Part shown: positions 1 to 8,070 of the stretch, piece by piece
Position numbering within the stretch: position 1 is the stretch's first letter
How the letters are laid out: each line of letters starts with the position of its first letter
Source of the DNA: Dictyobacter formicarum
GTDB lineage: Bacteria; Chloroflexota; Ktedonobacteria; Ktedonobacterales; Ktedonobacteraceae
Reading direction: 5' to 3'
Assembly (NCBI RefSeq): GCF_016587435.1
Contig: NZ_BNJJ01000002.1
Location: 496,001 to 560,000 of the forward strand
Length of the DNA: 64,000 nt
The notes under the pieces: generated by a model
Database searches by the model: none
What the model was told of the DNA's origin: nothing
What the model saw: the letters and a program-made list of their open reading frames with translations, nothing else
Program-made: the position numbers and the translations under genes

Positions 1-1320
1 CCGGTGCGCTTGAGCGAGAAGTGGATGTTGACCCGTCGTACCCTGGATAAGATTTGGAATGTCTACTGGTTCTTTGTAACCTATGCCAATATCGATCAGT
101 TCGATCCAACGCAACATCAGTTGCCGGTGGCGCGACGCAGTGAACTGGATCGCTGGATCATCTCAGAACTGCATCAAACTATCCGTGATGTTACGGCTAA
201 TCTGGAACAGTATGACACCACGAAGCCAGCCGAGGCCATCCAGGGTTTCCTGGAAGATCTATCTAACTGGTACTTGCGCCGTAGTCGTGAGCGCATCTGG
301 AAATCACAACTGGATGAGGATAAGGTTGCTGCGTACCTGACTCTCTATGAGAGCCTGACGACGCTGATCACGTTGTTGGCTCCTTTTATGCCCTTCCTGA
401 CCGAAGAGCTTTATCAGAATCTGGTGCGTAGCGTTGATGAGCAGGCACCGTTGAGCGTCCATCTGCAGGACTGGCCTGAGGTCCGTTCAGAGCTGATCGA
501 CGAGAAGCTGACGAACGAGACCCATCTGGTGATGCGTATCGTTGGACTCGGTCGTGCTGCCCGTGAGAAGGCTCAAATCCGCGTTCGCCAGCCTTTGAAC
601 GCGCTCTATGTCCATGTGCCCAGCAGCGCTGAGGAAGAGGCTCTGCAACGCTTGAGCGAGCAGGTCCTGGAAGAGCTGAACATCAAACGGCTGGAGCTCA
701 TCAGCGCAGACAGCGATATGCTGGCCTACACGGTTCGGCCTCAGGTCAAAATCCTGGGACCCAAATATGGTCCGTTGGTCCAGAAAATTCTGGCTCATCT
801 CAAGGGCTTGTCGGCCCACGAGGCTCAGGAGGCTGCAACGCAGTTGAATACCACTGGTACTCTGACCTTTACCGTGGCCGACAAAGAAGTCAGTCTCACC
901 TCTGATGAGGTCTCGATCCTGGCTACGGCTCGTCCGGGCTTCGTTACCGCAGAAGAGCGTGGCTATATCGCTGCTCTGGAAACCACGATCACGCCTCAAT
1001 TGCGTGAGGAAGGTATGGTGCGCGATCTGATCCACTTTATACAGGATATGCGTAAAAAGGCTGGCTTCAACATCGAAGACCATATCGGGGTCGCGCTCTA
1101 CACTGAGGTTGAGTTGGCGCACATTCTGCAGCCATATCAGCATGAGATCATGGTCGAAACCCTGGCCGCCAATCTCCTGCTCTCAATCAGTCAGCGTGAC
1201 TACCCATCCTTTGAAGAGGTCTATCGCGAACGCATCTCGCCCGAGTCCAGCAAAAAACTCGAAGGCTACACTATCGAGGTCGTTCTCGGCAAAAATGTCC
1301 GCGACAGTAGCCACCTCTAA
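1..1320 (+). CDS. ileS: Isoleucyl-tRNA synthetase, C-terminal part (5' truncated by window)
   Basis: This is the 3' end of a class I aminoacyl-tRNA synthetase that charges tRNA-Ile in the cytoplasm; the reading frame is open from base 1, so the catalytic HIGH/KMSKS part lies upstream. The visible 439 codons begin in the anticodon-binding domain (the WNVYWFF and WYLRRSRERIW stretches are typical of IleRS). They continue into a C-terminal extension with a VRPQVKILGPKYG segment that resembles the DUF5915-type tail of eukaryotic-like (type 2) IleRS. No CxxC zinc finger of the classical bacterial type is visible. A strong hairpin terminator follows 19 bases after the stop. Identity as IleRS is confident; the type 2 assignment is an inference from the tail. 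Confidence 0.93.
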   Translation, partial: PVRLSEKWMLTRRTLDKIWNVYWFFVTYANIDQFDPTQHQLPVARRSELDRWIISELHQTIRDVTANLEQYDTTKPAEAIQGFLEDLSNWYLRRSRERIWKSQLDEDKVAAYLTLYESLTTLITLLAPFMPFLTEELYQNLVRSVDEQAPLSVHLQDWPEVRSELIDEKLTNETHLVMRIVGLGRAAREKAQIRVRQPLNALYVHVPSSAEEEALQRLSEQVLEELNIKRLELISADSDMLAYTVRPQVKILGPKYGPLVQKILAHLKGLSAHEAQEAATQLNTTGTLTFTVADKEVSLTSDEVSILATARPGFVTAEERGYIAALETTITPQLREEGMVRDLIHFIQDMRKKAGFNIEDHIGVALYTEVELAHILQPYQHEIMVETLAANLLLSISQRDYPSFEEVYRERISPESSKKLEGYTIEVVLGKNVRDSSHL

Positions 1321-1338
1321 CCTTTCATACTCACAGAT

Positions 1339-1376
1339 GCAGGCCCGCCCGTGTGATGGCGGGCCTGCACTTTTTT
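1339..1376 (+). terminator. Rho-independent terminator after ileS
   Basis: A perfect 11-bp stem (1339-1349 with 1358-1368, GCAGGCCCGCC) with an 8-base loop is followed by ACTTTTTT. It ends the ileS transcript. Confidence 0.93.
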
Positions 1377-1406
1377 CAACTATAGGCTTTATGGACTATT
1401 AAAGTA

Positions 1407-1437
1407 GTTCTATCCGTGTACGATAGAACCTTTTTTT
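1407..1437 (+). terminator. Second tandem terminator after ileS
   Basis: A perfect 8-bp stem (GTTCTATC 1407-1414 with GATAGAAC 1422-1429) and a 7-base loop are followed by CTTTTTTT. It backs up the first terminator. The rest of the gap up to the amidase start (about 1440-1656) is AT-rich; I see no gene in it. Confidence 0.8.
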
Positions 1438-1656
1438 GCTATAATAATGCAATTGTAACCAGTGAATGATAGGTTAAAATTTCATTTAAGTTAATAGCAA
1501 ATGTTATTAGCCTGTATCTCTTTTCATTCTCGTTACACTTCTTTTACAGGAGGAATTTTTTATTAATTTATTCTTTCCTGTCCGTTTATCTCTATTTAGT
1601 TCATCTCGCGAACACAAATTCGCTCTTAACCAATGGAATACGGCAAGGGTAGATTC

Positions 1657-3156
1657 ATGCATTTGGAAGAAGTTACCATTAATGAGCTGCAGGCCTCAAT
1701 GGCCGAAGGCAAACTCACAGCACGTCAGTTGGTTGAATACTATGTAGAACGTATACATGCTATTGATCAGAACGGTCCAACGCTAAAATCGATTATTGAG
1801 CTTAACCCGGATGCTCTGGAAATTGCTGATACGCTCGATCAGGAGCGCATTAAACAGAGTGTGCGCGGCCCTTTACACGGCATCCCGGTAATCATCAAAG
1901 ATAATATCGCGACAGCTGATAAGATGCAGACAACCGCTGGCTCACTGGCACTCCTCGGTGCGCGTCCGCCGCGGGATGCCTTTGTGGCACAGAAGCTGCG
2001 CGAGGCGGGGGCGGTTATTCTGGGCAAAGCCAACTTGAGCGAGTGGGCAAATCTACGTGGACATCCATCGATCAGTGGCTGGAGTGGCCGCGGTGGCCAG
2101 ACGCGCAATCCTTATGTACTGGATCGCACACCCTGTGGCTCCAGTTCAGGTTCGGCGGTGGCAGTAGCCGCTAATCTGACGACCGTCTCCCTGGGTACGG
2201 AAACGGATGGTTCGATCCTCTGTCCCGCCTCGATTTGCGATGTGGTGGGCATTAAACCAACTGTTGGCTTGACCAGCCGAGCGGGCGTGATCCCGATCTC
2301 ACACAATCAAGACACAATTGGGCCCTTTGGTCGCACCGTGACCGATGCTGCGATTCTGCTGGGTGCGATTATCGGCGTGGATGAGCGCGATGAGATGACC
2401 GCTGCGAGTGAAGGTAAATATCACACAGATTATACGCAATTCCTTGATGCCAGTGCACTGCGAGGAGCACGTATTGGTGTGGCCCGTGATGTTTACTTTG
2501 GCTATAGTCCAAAAGCAAATCGCTTGATCGAGACAGTTTTGCACACACTCGAGGAAGCAGGAGCAATTCTGATAGATCCTGCCAATATCCCTACCGCCAA
2601 ACAGATGGAATCCTCATCGGCGGAAAATCTCGTGCTGATCACTGATCTAAAGGCAGATATGAATGCCTACCTGAGTGAACTGGTAGAGTCTCCAGTGCGC
2701 ACCCTTGCCGACCTGATCGCCTTCAATGAGGCGCATGCCGAGCAGGAATTGAGTTTATTTGGTCAGGAGATGTTCATTGCAGCCGAAGCCACTGCTGGTC
2801 TTGATGATCCCGCGTACATCCAGGCCCTGGCAGAGAGCCATCGCCTCGCTCGTCAGGAAGGTATCGACGCTGTTATGGATCGGTATCAGTTAGATGCGCT
2901 AGTCATGCCAACCTGCAGTCCTGGCTGGTATATCGATAACGTTAATGGGGACCACTATACTGGCAGTAGTACTCAACCCGCTGCGCTGGCTGGCTATCCC
3001 GCCATCAATGTGCCAGCAGGTCATGTTCAGGAACTCCCGGTAGGCGTTACCTTTATGGGCCGCGCCTACAGTGAGCCTACCCTGATCAAGCTTGCCTATG
3101 CCTTCGAGCAAATGACGCAAGCTCGCCAAAAACCAAAATTTCTACCCACCATCTAA
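1657..3156 (+). CDS. Amidase (amidase-signature family)
   Basis: This is a cytoplasmic hydrolase of the amidase-signature family, which cleaves carboxamides with a Ser-cisSer-Lys triad. The triad is visible: Lys in VIIKDNIAT, the GSSSGSAVAVAA glycine/serine motif, and the nucleophile in ETDGSILCPAS. The length of about 499 residues is normal for stand-alone amidases. The ATG at 1657 is preferred over an in-frame ATG at 1633, because AAGGGT lies just upstream of 1657 and nothing ribosome-binding precedes 1633. GatA is an alternative family member, but no gatB or gatC lies nearby and the sequence reads like the broad-specificity peptide amidase group. The natural substrate cannot be told. Confidence 0.85.
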   Translation: MHLEEVTINELQASMAEGKLTARQLVEYYVERIHAIDQNGPTLKSIIELNPDALEIADTLDQERIKQSVRGPLHGIPVIIKDNIATADKMQTTAGSLALLGARPPRDAFVAQKLREAGAVILGKANLSEWANLRGHPSISGWSGRGGQTRNPYVLDRTPCGSSSGSAVAVAANLTTVSLGTETDGSILCPASICDVVGIKPTVGLTSRAGVIPISHNQDTIGPFGRTVTDAAILLGAIIGVDERDEMTAASEGKYHTDYTQFLDASALRGARIGVARDVYFGYSPKANRLIETVLHTLEEAGAILIDPANIPTAKQMESSSAENLVLITDLKADMNAYLSELVESPVRTLADLIAFNEAHAEQELSLFGQEMFIAAEATAGLDDPAYIQALAESHRLARQEGIDAVMDRYQLDALVMPTCSPGWYIDNVNGDHYTGSSTQPAALAGYPAINVPAGHVQELPVGVTFMGRAYSEPTLIKLAYAFEQMTQARQKPKFLPTI

Positions 3157-3170
3157 TCAGCAGACAACAG

Positions 3171-3205
3171 GCGACTGTTTCTCGCTATAAGTGAGAAACG
3201 GTCGC
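3171..3205. terminator. Convergent hairpin between amidase and HAD genes
   Basis: A 13-bp stem (3171-3183 with 3193-3205, one G-U pair) with a 9-base loop lies between two converging genes. No long T-run follows on either side, so termination strength is uncertain. Confidence 0.6.
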
Positions 3206-3253
3206 TGGATCAAAGGTATGTATATTCTTTTTGCATGTTGTTTCGATGCTTAT

Positions 3254-4000
3254 TCATGAGTTGAGAGTTTCGAGCAAAGGCAAAAGTTCGGCGAGCTGGA
3301 TAATGGTTGCAGTCGGTTGAATATGAGAGGGCTCAGGCCAGGGGTAGGGAGTCTTTTTCCAGATACCACGCATGCCTGCCCCGAGGGCTCCTGAAACATC
3401 ATCAATCAGACGATCTCCTACCATAACACATTCAACTGGGTCAACCTCCAACAGTTTGCTCACGAGACGAAATACTTCTGGGTGTGGTTTAGAGTGTGGG
3501 AGCTCTGAGGTATACAATACGACATCCAGTAAACTGTCGAGGCCATGCGTGGCCAGGTCTGAGTTATGCCAGGCCGCGGCCCACCAGGTATTGGAGAGCA
3601 GGCCAATCCGATATCCCTGTTTGCGCAGGCTGAGCAGGGTCGGAACGGCATCTGGAAAGACCATTGACCAACCGTTGACGGCCTGACCATAGCCATCGAG
3701 GGCTATACGCAGTTCGGTAGCACTGACTGTACAATTAAGGACCTGAAAGCCTTCCTGCAACACTTCTTCTGGAGTAGCACTGGCTTGTATTGTGTTGACA
3801 CGTTGCCAGTGAGCCAGTTCAGCCCCGCGCATAGCATCGACATAGTACTCCTTCTCCGGCCACTGACGGTCAGGAACTTTGCGACATAAATATTCATAGG
3901 ATAATCCCCATCGTCGAAGCACATCCTCATCCCAATCCGGCCAGTCAATCAGCGTTCCACCAAGATCAAAAATGACAGCTCGAATAGCCATAATACTCAT
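3254..4000 (-). CDS. HAD-superfamily hydrolase
   Basis: This is a 248-residue haloacid dehalogenase-like enzyme, probably a small-molecule phosphatase. HAD motif I is FDLGGTLID: the first Asp (nucleophile) is kept, but the second acidic position is Gly, so the usual general acid is missing. Motif II is LLSNT, and motif IV is VMVGDRLIDDVSGALGAGM with its aspartates. A helical cap lies between motifs I and II. The gene starts 9 bases after the end of the next HAD gene (4010-4723) on the same strand, so the two are probably co-transcribed. Substrate unknown. Confidence 0.85.
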   Translation of the reverse strand: MSIMAIRAVIFDLGGTLIDWPDWDEDVLRRWGLSYEYLCRKVPDRQWPEKEYYVDAMRGAELAHWQRVNTIQASATPEEVLQEGFQVLNCTVSATELRIALDGYGQAVNGWSMVFPDAVPTLLSLRKQGYRIGLLSNTWWAAAWHNSDLATHGLDSLLDVVLYTSELPHSKPHPEVFRLVSKLLEVDPVECVMVGDRLIDDVSGALGAGMRGIWKKTPYPWPEPSHIQPTATIIQLAELLPLLETLNS

Positions 4001-4009
4001 TTATCCCTT

Positions 4010-4723
4010 CTAAACCACTAACGCTTCATCCACCAGAGCTAACACTTCCTTTAAGGTCTCGATCCTCGGCCCCCGCCAGCCATCAACCTCTTGCTGATGC
4101 TCGTCGTGTCCTTTATCCTTTTCGTGTGGCGCGCAGATAAGAACGGCCTGCATCCCAACAGCTACCGCACCTGTCAATTCGCGGCTCCCTCCATCTCCAA
4201 CATACAGGCAATGCTCCGGAGGAATACCCAGGCGCTCGAAGGCCAGTGCATAAATATGTGGATCTGGCTTCTTTAATTTAACCACACACGAGAAAATCGG
4301 CACATCGATCAAAGGGGCCAGTGCCGAGGTTTCCCACAGTTGAGGCACTTCCATCGAACAGTCGCTGATCAATGCACGAGCGTAACCAGCCTCTTTCAGG
4401 CAGCGCAGGGTCTCGACTGTATCCACCCGAGGCACTAATGAGCGCCGCGAATAGTCTAAGCGCATCCGGGCCGCCTCTTCCAGTTGTGCTTCTGTAGGTA
4501 CCACGCCTAAGCTGGTACAGACATAGCTGAAAGCCGCCTGCACAGTCGGAAATTCACCACGCATACGTTTGGGCCAGAGAACACCATTCCATAGATGAAT
4601 AAACTCTGAGGCAGGCACTTGCAACACATCAGCAAGCTGAGTCAAAAGTTGCTTAAAAGCTATTGGTGGAAAATTATCGACCAGTGTCCCAAAAAGATCA
4701 AAAATGATAGCATCATACTTCAT
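4010..4723 (-). CDS. HAD-superfamily hydrolase
   Basis: This is a 237-residue HAD-fold hydrolase, the first gene of a two-HAD pair. Motif I is FDLFGTLVD, with Phe at the position of the second Asp, as in dehalogenase-like members. Motif II is ALISDCS, Lys is in VVKLKKPDPHIY, and motif IV is YVGDGGSRELTGAVAVGM. The start at 4723 is chosen because GAGAGGAGGAG stands just upstream; an earlier in-frame ATG at 4759 lacks such a site. It is a paralogue rather than a copy of its neighbour. Substrate unknown. Confidence 0.85.
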   Translation of the reverse strand: MKYDAIIFDLFGTLVDNFPPIAFKQLLTQLADVLQVPASEFIHLWNGVLWPKRMRGEFPTVQAAFSYVCTSLGVVPTEAQLEEAARMRLDYSRRSLVPRVDTVETLRCLKEAGYARALISDCSMEVPQLWETSALAPLIDVPIFSCVVKLKKPDPHIYALAFERLGIPPEHCLYVGDGGSRELTGAVAVGMQAVLICAPHEKDKGHDEHQQEVDGWRGPRIETLKEVLALVDEALVV

Positions 4724-4882
4724 ATCTCCTCCTCTCAACCCATTAAATTTGCATATCATTATATCACTATTACAGCTTTTTCTTGCCGTTATTTGAGAAT
4801 ATTTTTGATTGTCAGAATGTGCCCGACTCGCATGCGCTCCCTAATCTCTGTGCATACATTTTCGCACCTGCGGTACTCAAAA

Positions 4883-4943
4883 GTGTAGAATATGTGGTGT
4901 GGAAAATGTTCTTGTTGCATTTTCCACACCACATACTCTACAC
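4883..4943. terminator. Long 26-bp hairpin downstream of the his operon
   Basis: The arms 4883-4908 and 4918-4943 pair over 26 bp with a single mismatch around a 9-base loop. A second short dyad (CAGCTCG / CGAGCTG) follows immediately at 4943-4969. It sits between the 3' end of hisI(E) and the promoter side of the HAD pair. It probably ends or stabilises the his mRNA, although no T-run is present, so it may be something else. Confidence 0.5.
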
Positions 4944-4977
4944 AGCTCGAGCGCACATACGCCGAGCTGTGAATAAT

Positions 4978-5916
4978 TTACTTCAGCAAGCCTTTGCTGC
5001 GCATCTGATCAAGGTCGTATTCGACAGGAGCCAGGGGGCTGATACCGGCGGAGACACAGGCCCAACCAATGAGGGCAAATCCAGCCGTCAGGCCACGTAC
5101 CAGATGGGCCTGATCATTGGAGGCCAGGAACTCAATCGCTTTCTGCCGTAATTCATTAATCTGGTCCTCCGTATAATGTGCGATAAAACCCTGGAGAACG
5201 GCAGTGTGCGGGTTAAAACTACCATAGTCTAATTGATTGATGGCTGCCAGCAAGAAAAGCCAGTACCCTACCTGGCTCCCCTCTAATGTGGTATCCTCTT
5301 GCAAACCTGTATGGACGTGTTCACCTGTTTGTACGCCAGCCAGCTCCCCCAGTTCGTCGGCCAGGCGGCCCACGAGAAAGCTGTGATTCTTTTCGTGCAG
5401 CAGGCGTGATGTGTTGGAGGTTGCGGTGTGGTCCTGATCACGCAACAAAATATAAACAGCATATAGCTGGCGCAAAGCTTGCTCAAGCTCTAGTGGAGTC
5501 TGCGATTGGCCTGTATCAGTGGTCATAGGCTCTCCTTCGCTTTGTTCAGTCTCGTACACATCTGCAGGATCAAAGATGCGTTCGGCCACGACTTCAAAAC
5601 TTTCATCTGGTAATATGCGCCGATAATAACAGCTATGATAACCTTCGTGGCAGGCGGCTTCACCATGCTGTTGGACGCGAATCATCAGGCTATTCTCTTC
5701 ACAGTTAATGAAGATATCGCGTACCTCCTGGACATTCCCCGATTGTTCGCCTTTATGCCAGATTTTGTTACGTGAGCGACTGAAGAAATGGGTCTGCCCG
5801 GTCTGGCGAGTAAGCTGATAGGCCTCTTGATTCATAAAGGCAACCAGCAAGACATCGCCTGTTGTATCGTCTACGATTACAGCCGGGACCAGACCCTGGC
5901 TATCAAAATTCAGCAT
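4978..5916 (-). CDS. hisI: Phosphoribosyl-AMP cyclohydrolase with C-terminal HisE/MazG-like domain
   Basis: This gene supplies histidine-biosynthesis steps 3 and probably 2. Residues 1-110 are a clear HisI: the [16 protein letters not shown] substrate motif and the Cys-rich metal site (CEENSL and [13 protein letters not shown]). Residues about 140-312 align only loosely with His[11 protein letters not shown] helix and a following [12 protein letters not shown] helix have the all-alpha NTP-pyrophosphatase (HisE/MazG) look, but the usual KxxEExxE signature is not intact. The start codon lies inside the end of hisF (7-base overlap), so the two are translationally coupled. This is the last gene of the his operon. 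HisI is certain; the pyrophosphatase function of the tail is inferred. Confidence 0.85.
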   Translation of the reverse strand: MLNFDSQGLVPAVIVDDTTGDVLLVAFMNQEAYQLTRQTGQTHFFSRSRNKIWHKGEQSGNVQEVRDIFINCEENSLMIRVQQHGEAACHEGYHSCYYRRILPDESFEVVAERIFDPADVYETEQSEGEPMTTDTGQSQTPLELEQALRQLYAVYILLRDQDHTATSNTSRLLHEKNHSFLVGRLADELGELAGVQTGEHVHTGLQEDTTLEGSQVGYWLFLLAAINQLDYGSFNPHTAVLQGFIAHYTEDQINELRQKAIEFLASNDQAHLVRGLTAGFALIGWACVSAGISPLAPVEYDLDQMRSKGLLK

Positions 5917-6677
5917 GGTCGTACTACTACCCCTTTTGTTTGTAAGTAGTGCTTGACGTCGCGCACTCGAAATTCACCAAAGTGGAAGATTGAGGCCGCT
6001 AGCACGGCATCAGCACCGCCCTGGGTTAAACCTTCATACATATGCTCCAGTGTGCCGACACCACCCGAAGCAATTACCGGCACTGTGACCGCAGCAGAAA
6101 CTTTAGCATTGAGCGTAAGGTCATAACCACTCTTTGTACCATCGCGGTCCATACTGGTCAATAGAATCTCTCCAGCACCTAGTTCGACACCGCGCTTCGC
6201 CCATTCCAGTACATCCAGGCCCGTGGGCGTGCGCCCACCATGCACATAGACTTCGTAGCCGCTGGGCATGGCTGGATTGGAGCGAGCATCGATGGCCAGC
6301 ACGATACACTGCGCTCCAAATTGTTCGGAGCCTGCGGTGATTAACCGTGGATTCTGGACGGCGGCGGTGTTGACAGAGGTTTTGTCGGCGCCAGCACCCA
6401 GGGTCGCGCGGATATCTTCAACTGAGCGAATACCACCACCGACCGTGACCGGAATAAATACTTGCTCTGCCGTACGTCGTACAACGTCTAGCATGGTAGC
6501 TCGGTTTTCATATGATGCAGTGATATCCAGAAAGGTTATTTCGTCCGCGCCTTCTTGATTATACAATTTTGCCAGCTCGACCGGATCACCTGCATCGCGC
6601 AGATTGACAAAGCTGACACCCTTGACTACACGTCCATTCATGACGTCCAAACAGGGAATAATACGTTTGGTGAGCAT
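5910..6677 (-). CDS. hisF: Imidazole glycerol phosphate synthase, cyclase subunit HisF
   Basis: HisF is a (beta/alpha)8 barrel that works with HisH to make IGP and AICAR from PRFAR and ammonia. The start [20 protein letters not shown], the FLDITAS strand with catalytic Asp, the VTVGGGIRS phosphate loop and the VIASGGVGT second phosphate loop are all present. At 255 residues it is full length. It lies 5 bases downstream of hisA and overlaps the hisI start by 7 bases. The order hisH-hisA-hisF-hisI is the classical one, and the HisH partner is in the same operon. Confidence 0.97.
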   Translation of the reverse strand: MLTKRIIPCLDVMNGRVVKGVSFVNLRDAGDPVELAKLYNQEGADEITFLDITASYENRATMLDVVRRTAEQVFIPVTVGGGIRSVEDIRATLGAGADKTSVNTAAVQNPRLITAGSEQFGAQCIVLAIDARSNPAMPSGYEVYVHGGRTPTGLDVLEWAKRGVELGAGEILLTSMDRDGTKSGYDLTLNAKVSAAVTVPVIASGGVGTLEHMYEGLTQGGADAVLAASIFHFGEFRVRDVKHYLQTKGVVVRPC

Positions 6678-6682
6678 GGCTT

Positions 6683-7399
6683 TTACCTCTCAATTTCGCC
6701 AATAGCTGTTGCGAGATCGACAGCACCTGTGTAGATTGCTTTGCCAATGATGGCGCCTTCAACACCGCTCTGTGATAAAGCCTGCAGGTCGGCTAACGAA
6801 CTGACTCCGCCAGAGGCGATCAGAGAGCTCGTTATCGCTTGCTGCATCTCGGTGAGAGCTTTCAGGTTGGGACCGGTCAGGGCGCCATCACGGGCGATAT
6901 CGGTATACACAAAACGCTGTACGCCCAGTTCACTCAGTTCACGAGCCAGGGCGACCGCTGTTACCTGTGAGGTTTCTATCCAACCAGCAATTGCTACCAG
7001 CCCATCTCGCGCATCTAATCCAACTACGATGCGCTCACCCCAGCGCTCTAATGCTTGCCGCAACAAATCCCGGTTGGTGATCGCTACCGTGCCCAGAATC
7101 ACGCGGTCTACGCCCAGTCCAAGCACCTGCTCAATATGTTCTAGCGTGCGCATGCCGCCACCAACCTCGATACGTAATGTGGTCGCCGCCCGAATGCGCT
7201 TGATCAATTCAACATTAACAGGGTAGCCCGCTTTTGCTCCATCCAGATCAACCAGGTGCAGCCAGGAGGCACCTGCCTCTTGCCAGCGTAGCGCCACCTG
7301 TACCGGATCGGTATCATAGGTGGTTACTTGTGCATAATCGCCCTGGAACAGGCGCACACAGCGCCCATCTTTAATATCAATAGCCGGTAAAATGATCAT
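6683..7399 (-). CDS. hisA: ProFAR isomerase HisA
   Basis: HisA is an (beta/alpha)8-barrel isomerase (phosphoribosylformimino-AICAR-P isomerase). Visible motifs are [36 protein letters not shown] and LIASGGVSS. The start at 7399 is preferred over an in-frame ATG at 7411 because it gives the ATGA overlap with the hisH stop codon, typical of coupled his genes. It is 238 residues, normal for the family. A PriA-like dual role (Trp and His) cannot be excluded by eye. Confidence 0.95.
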   Translation of the reverse strand: MIILPAIDIKDGRCVRLFQGDYAQVTTYDTDPVQVALRWQEAGASWLHLVDLDGAKAGYPVNVELIKRIRAATTLRIEVGGGMRTLEHIEQVLGLGVDRVILGTVAITNRDLLRQALERWGERIVVGLDARDGLVAIAGWIETSQVTAVALARELSELGVQRFVYTDIARDGALTGPNLKALTEMQQAITSSLIASGGVSSLADLQALSQSGVEGAIIGKAIYTGAVDLATAIGEIER

Positions 7400-8004
7400 T
7401 GCTTCACCCATTTCACAAAATTTTTGAGCAGTTGCATTCCTATATCTCCACTCTTCTCGGGATGAAATTGCGTGCCCCAGACCTGGTCGGTGGCAATCAC
7501 ACTACAGTATGGGGAACCATAGTCGGTCACTGCAGCTACGCCTGTTTGATCTTGTGGTTCGACATAATATGAATGCGCAAAGTAGAAGTAAGCGTCGGAT
7601 GGCAACTCGGCGAAAATGGGCAGATCAGGTTGCAGAGCCTGGATCTGGTTCCATCCCATGTGTGGAATTTTGGGACCATGCGGAATGCGGCGCACAGATC
7701 CCCGGAACAGACGCAAACCTGCTACTTCACCCTCTTCATGGTGGTCCGCGAGCAACTGCATTCCCAGGCAGATGCCTAAAAATGGTTTGCCTTGAAATGT
7801 GGCTTCGCGAATCGCGTTATCAAGTCCACGCGAGCTCATGCGTGCCATAGCAGCGCCACCAGAACCAACTCCGGGCAGAACCACAGCCTGAGCCTTCGCC
7901 ACTACCTGGGGATCATCCGTCACCTGCACTTGCGCGCCCACATGCTCGAGTGCCTTCTCAATGCTGTGAATATTGCCCGCACCATAATCGATAATGGCAA
8001 TCAT
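7396..8004 (-). CDS. hisH: Imidazole glycerol phosphate synthase, glutaminase subunit HisH
   Basis: HisH is a class I glutamine amidotransferase that feeds ammonia to HisF. It shows the N-terminal IIDYGAGNIHS motif, the nucleophilic Cys in GICLGMQLL and the catalytic His-Glu pair in FHPEKSG. At 202 residues it is full length. A strong Shine-Dalgarno (AGGAGGG) precedes the ATG. The stop overlaps the hisA start. The upstream HAD/kinase gene ends only 66 bases away on the same strand, so it may share the transcript. Confidence 0.96.
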   Translation of the reverse strand: MIAIIDYGAGNIHSIEKALEHVGAQVQVTDDPQVVAKAQAVVLPGVGSGGAAMARMSSRGLDNAIREATFQGKPFLGICLGMQLLADHHEEGEVAGLRLFRGSVRRIPHGPKIPHMGWNQIQALQPDLPIFAELPSDAYFYFAHSYYVEPQDQTGVAAVTDYGSPYCSVIATDQVWGTQFHPEKSGDIGMQLLKNFVKWVKQ

Positions 8005-8070
8005 GATAGTACCCTCCTGGCATAAAAATCAACAGCTATTCACACTACTATCCATCTTGGAGATACCATT

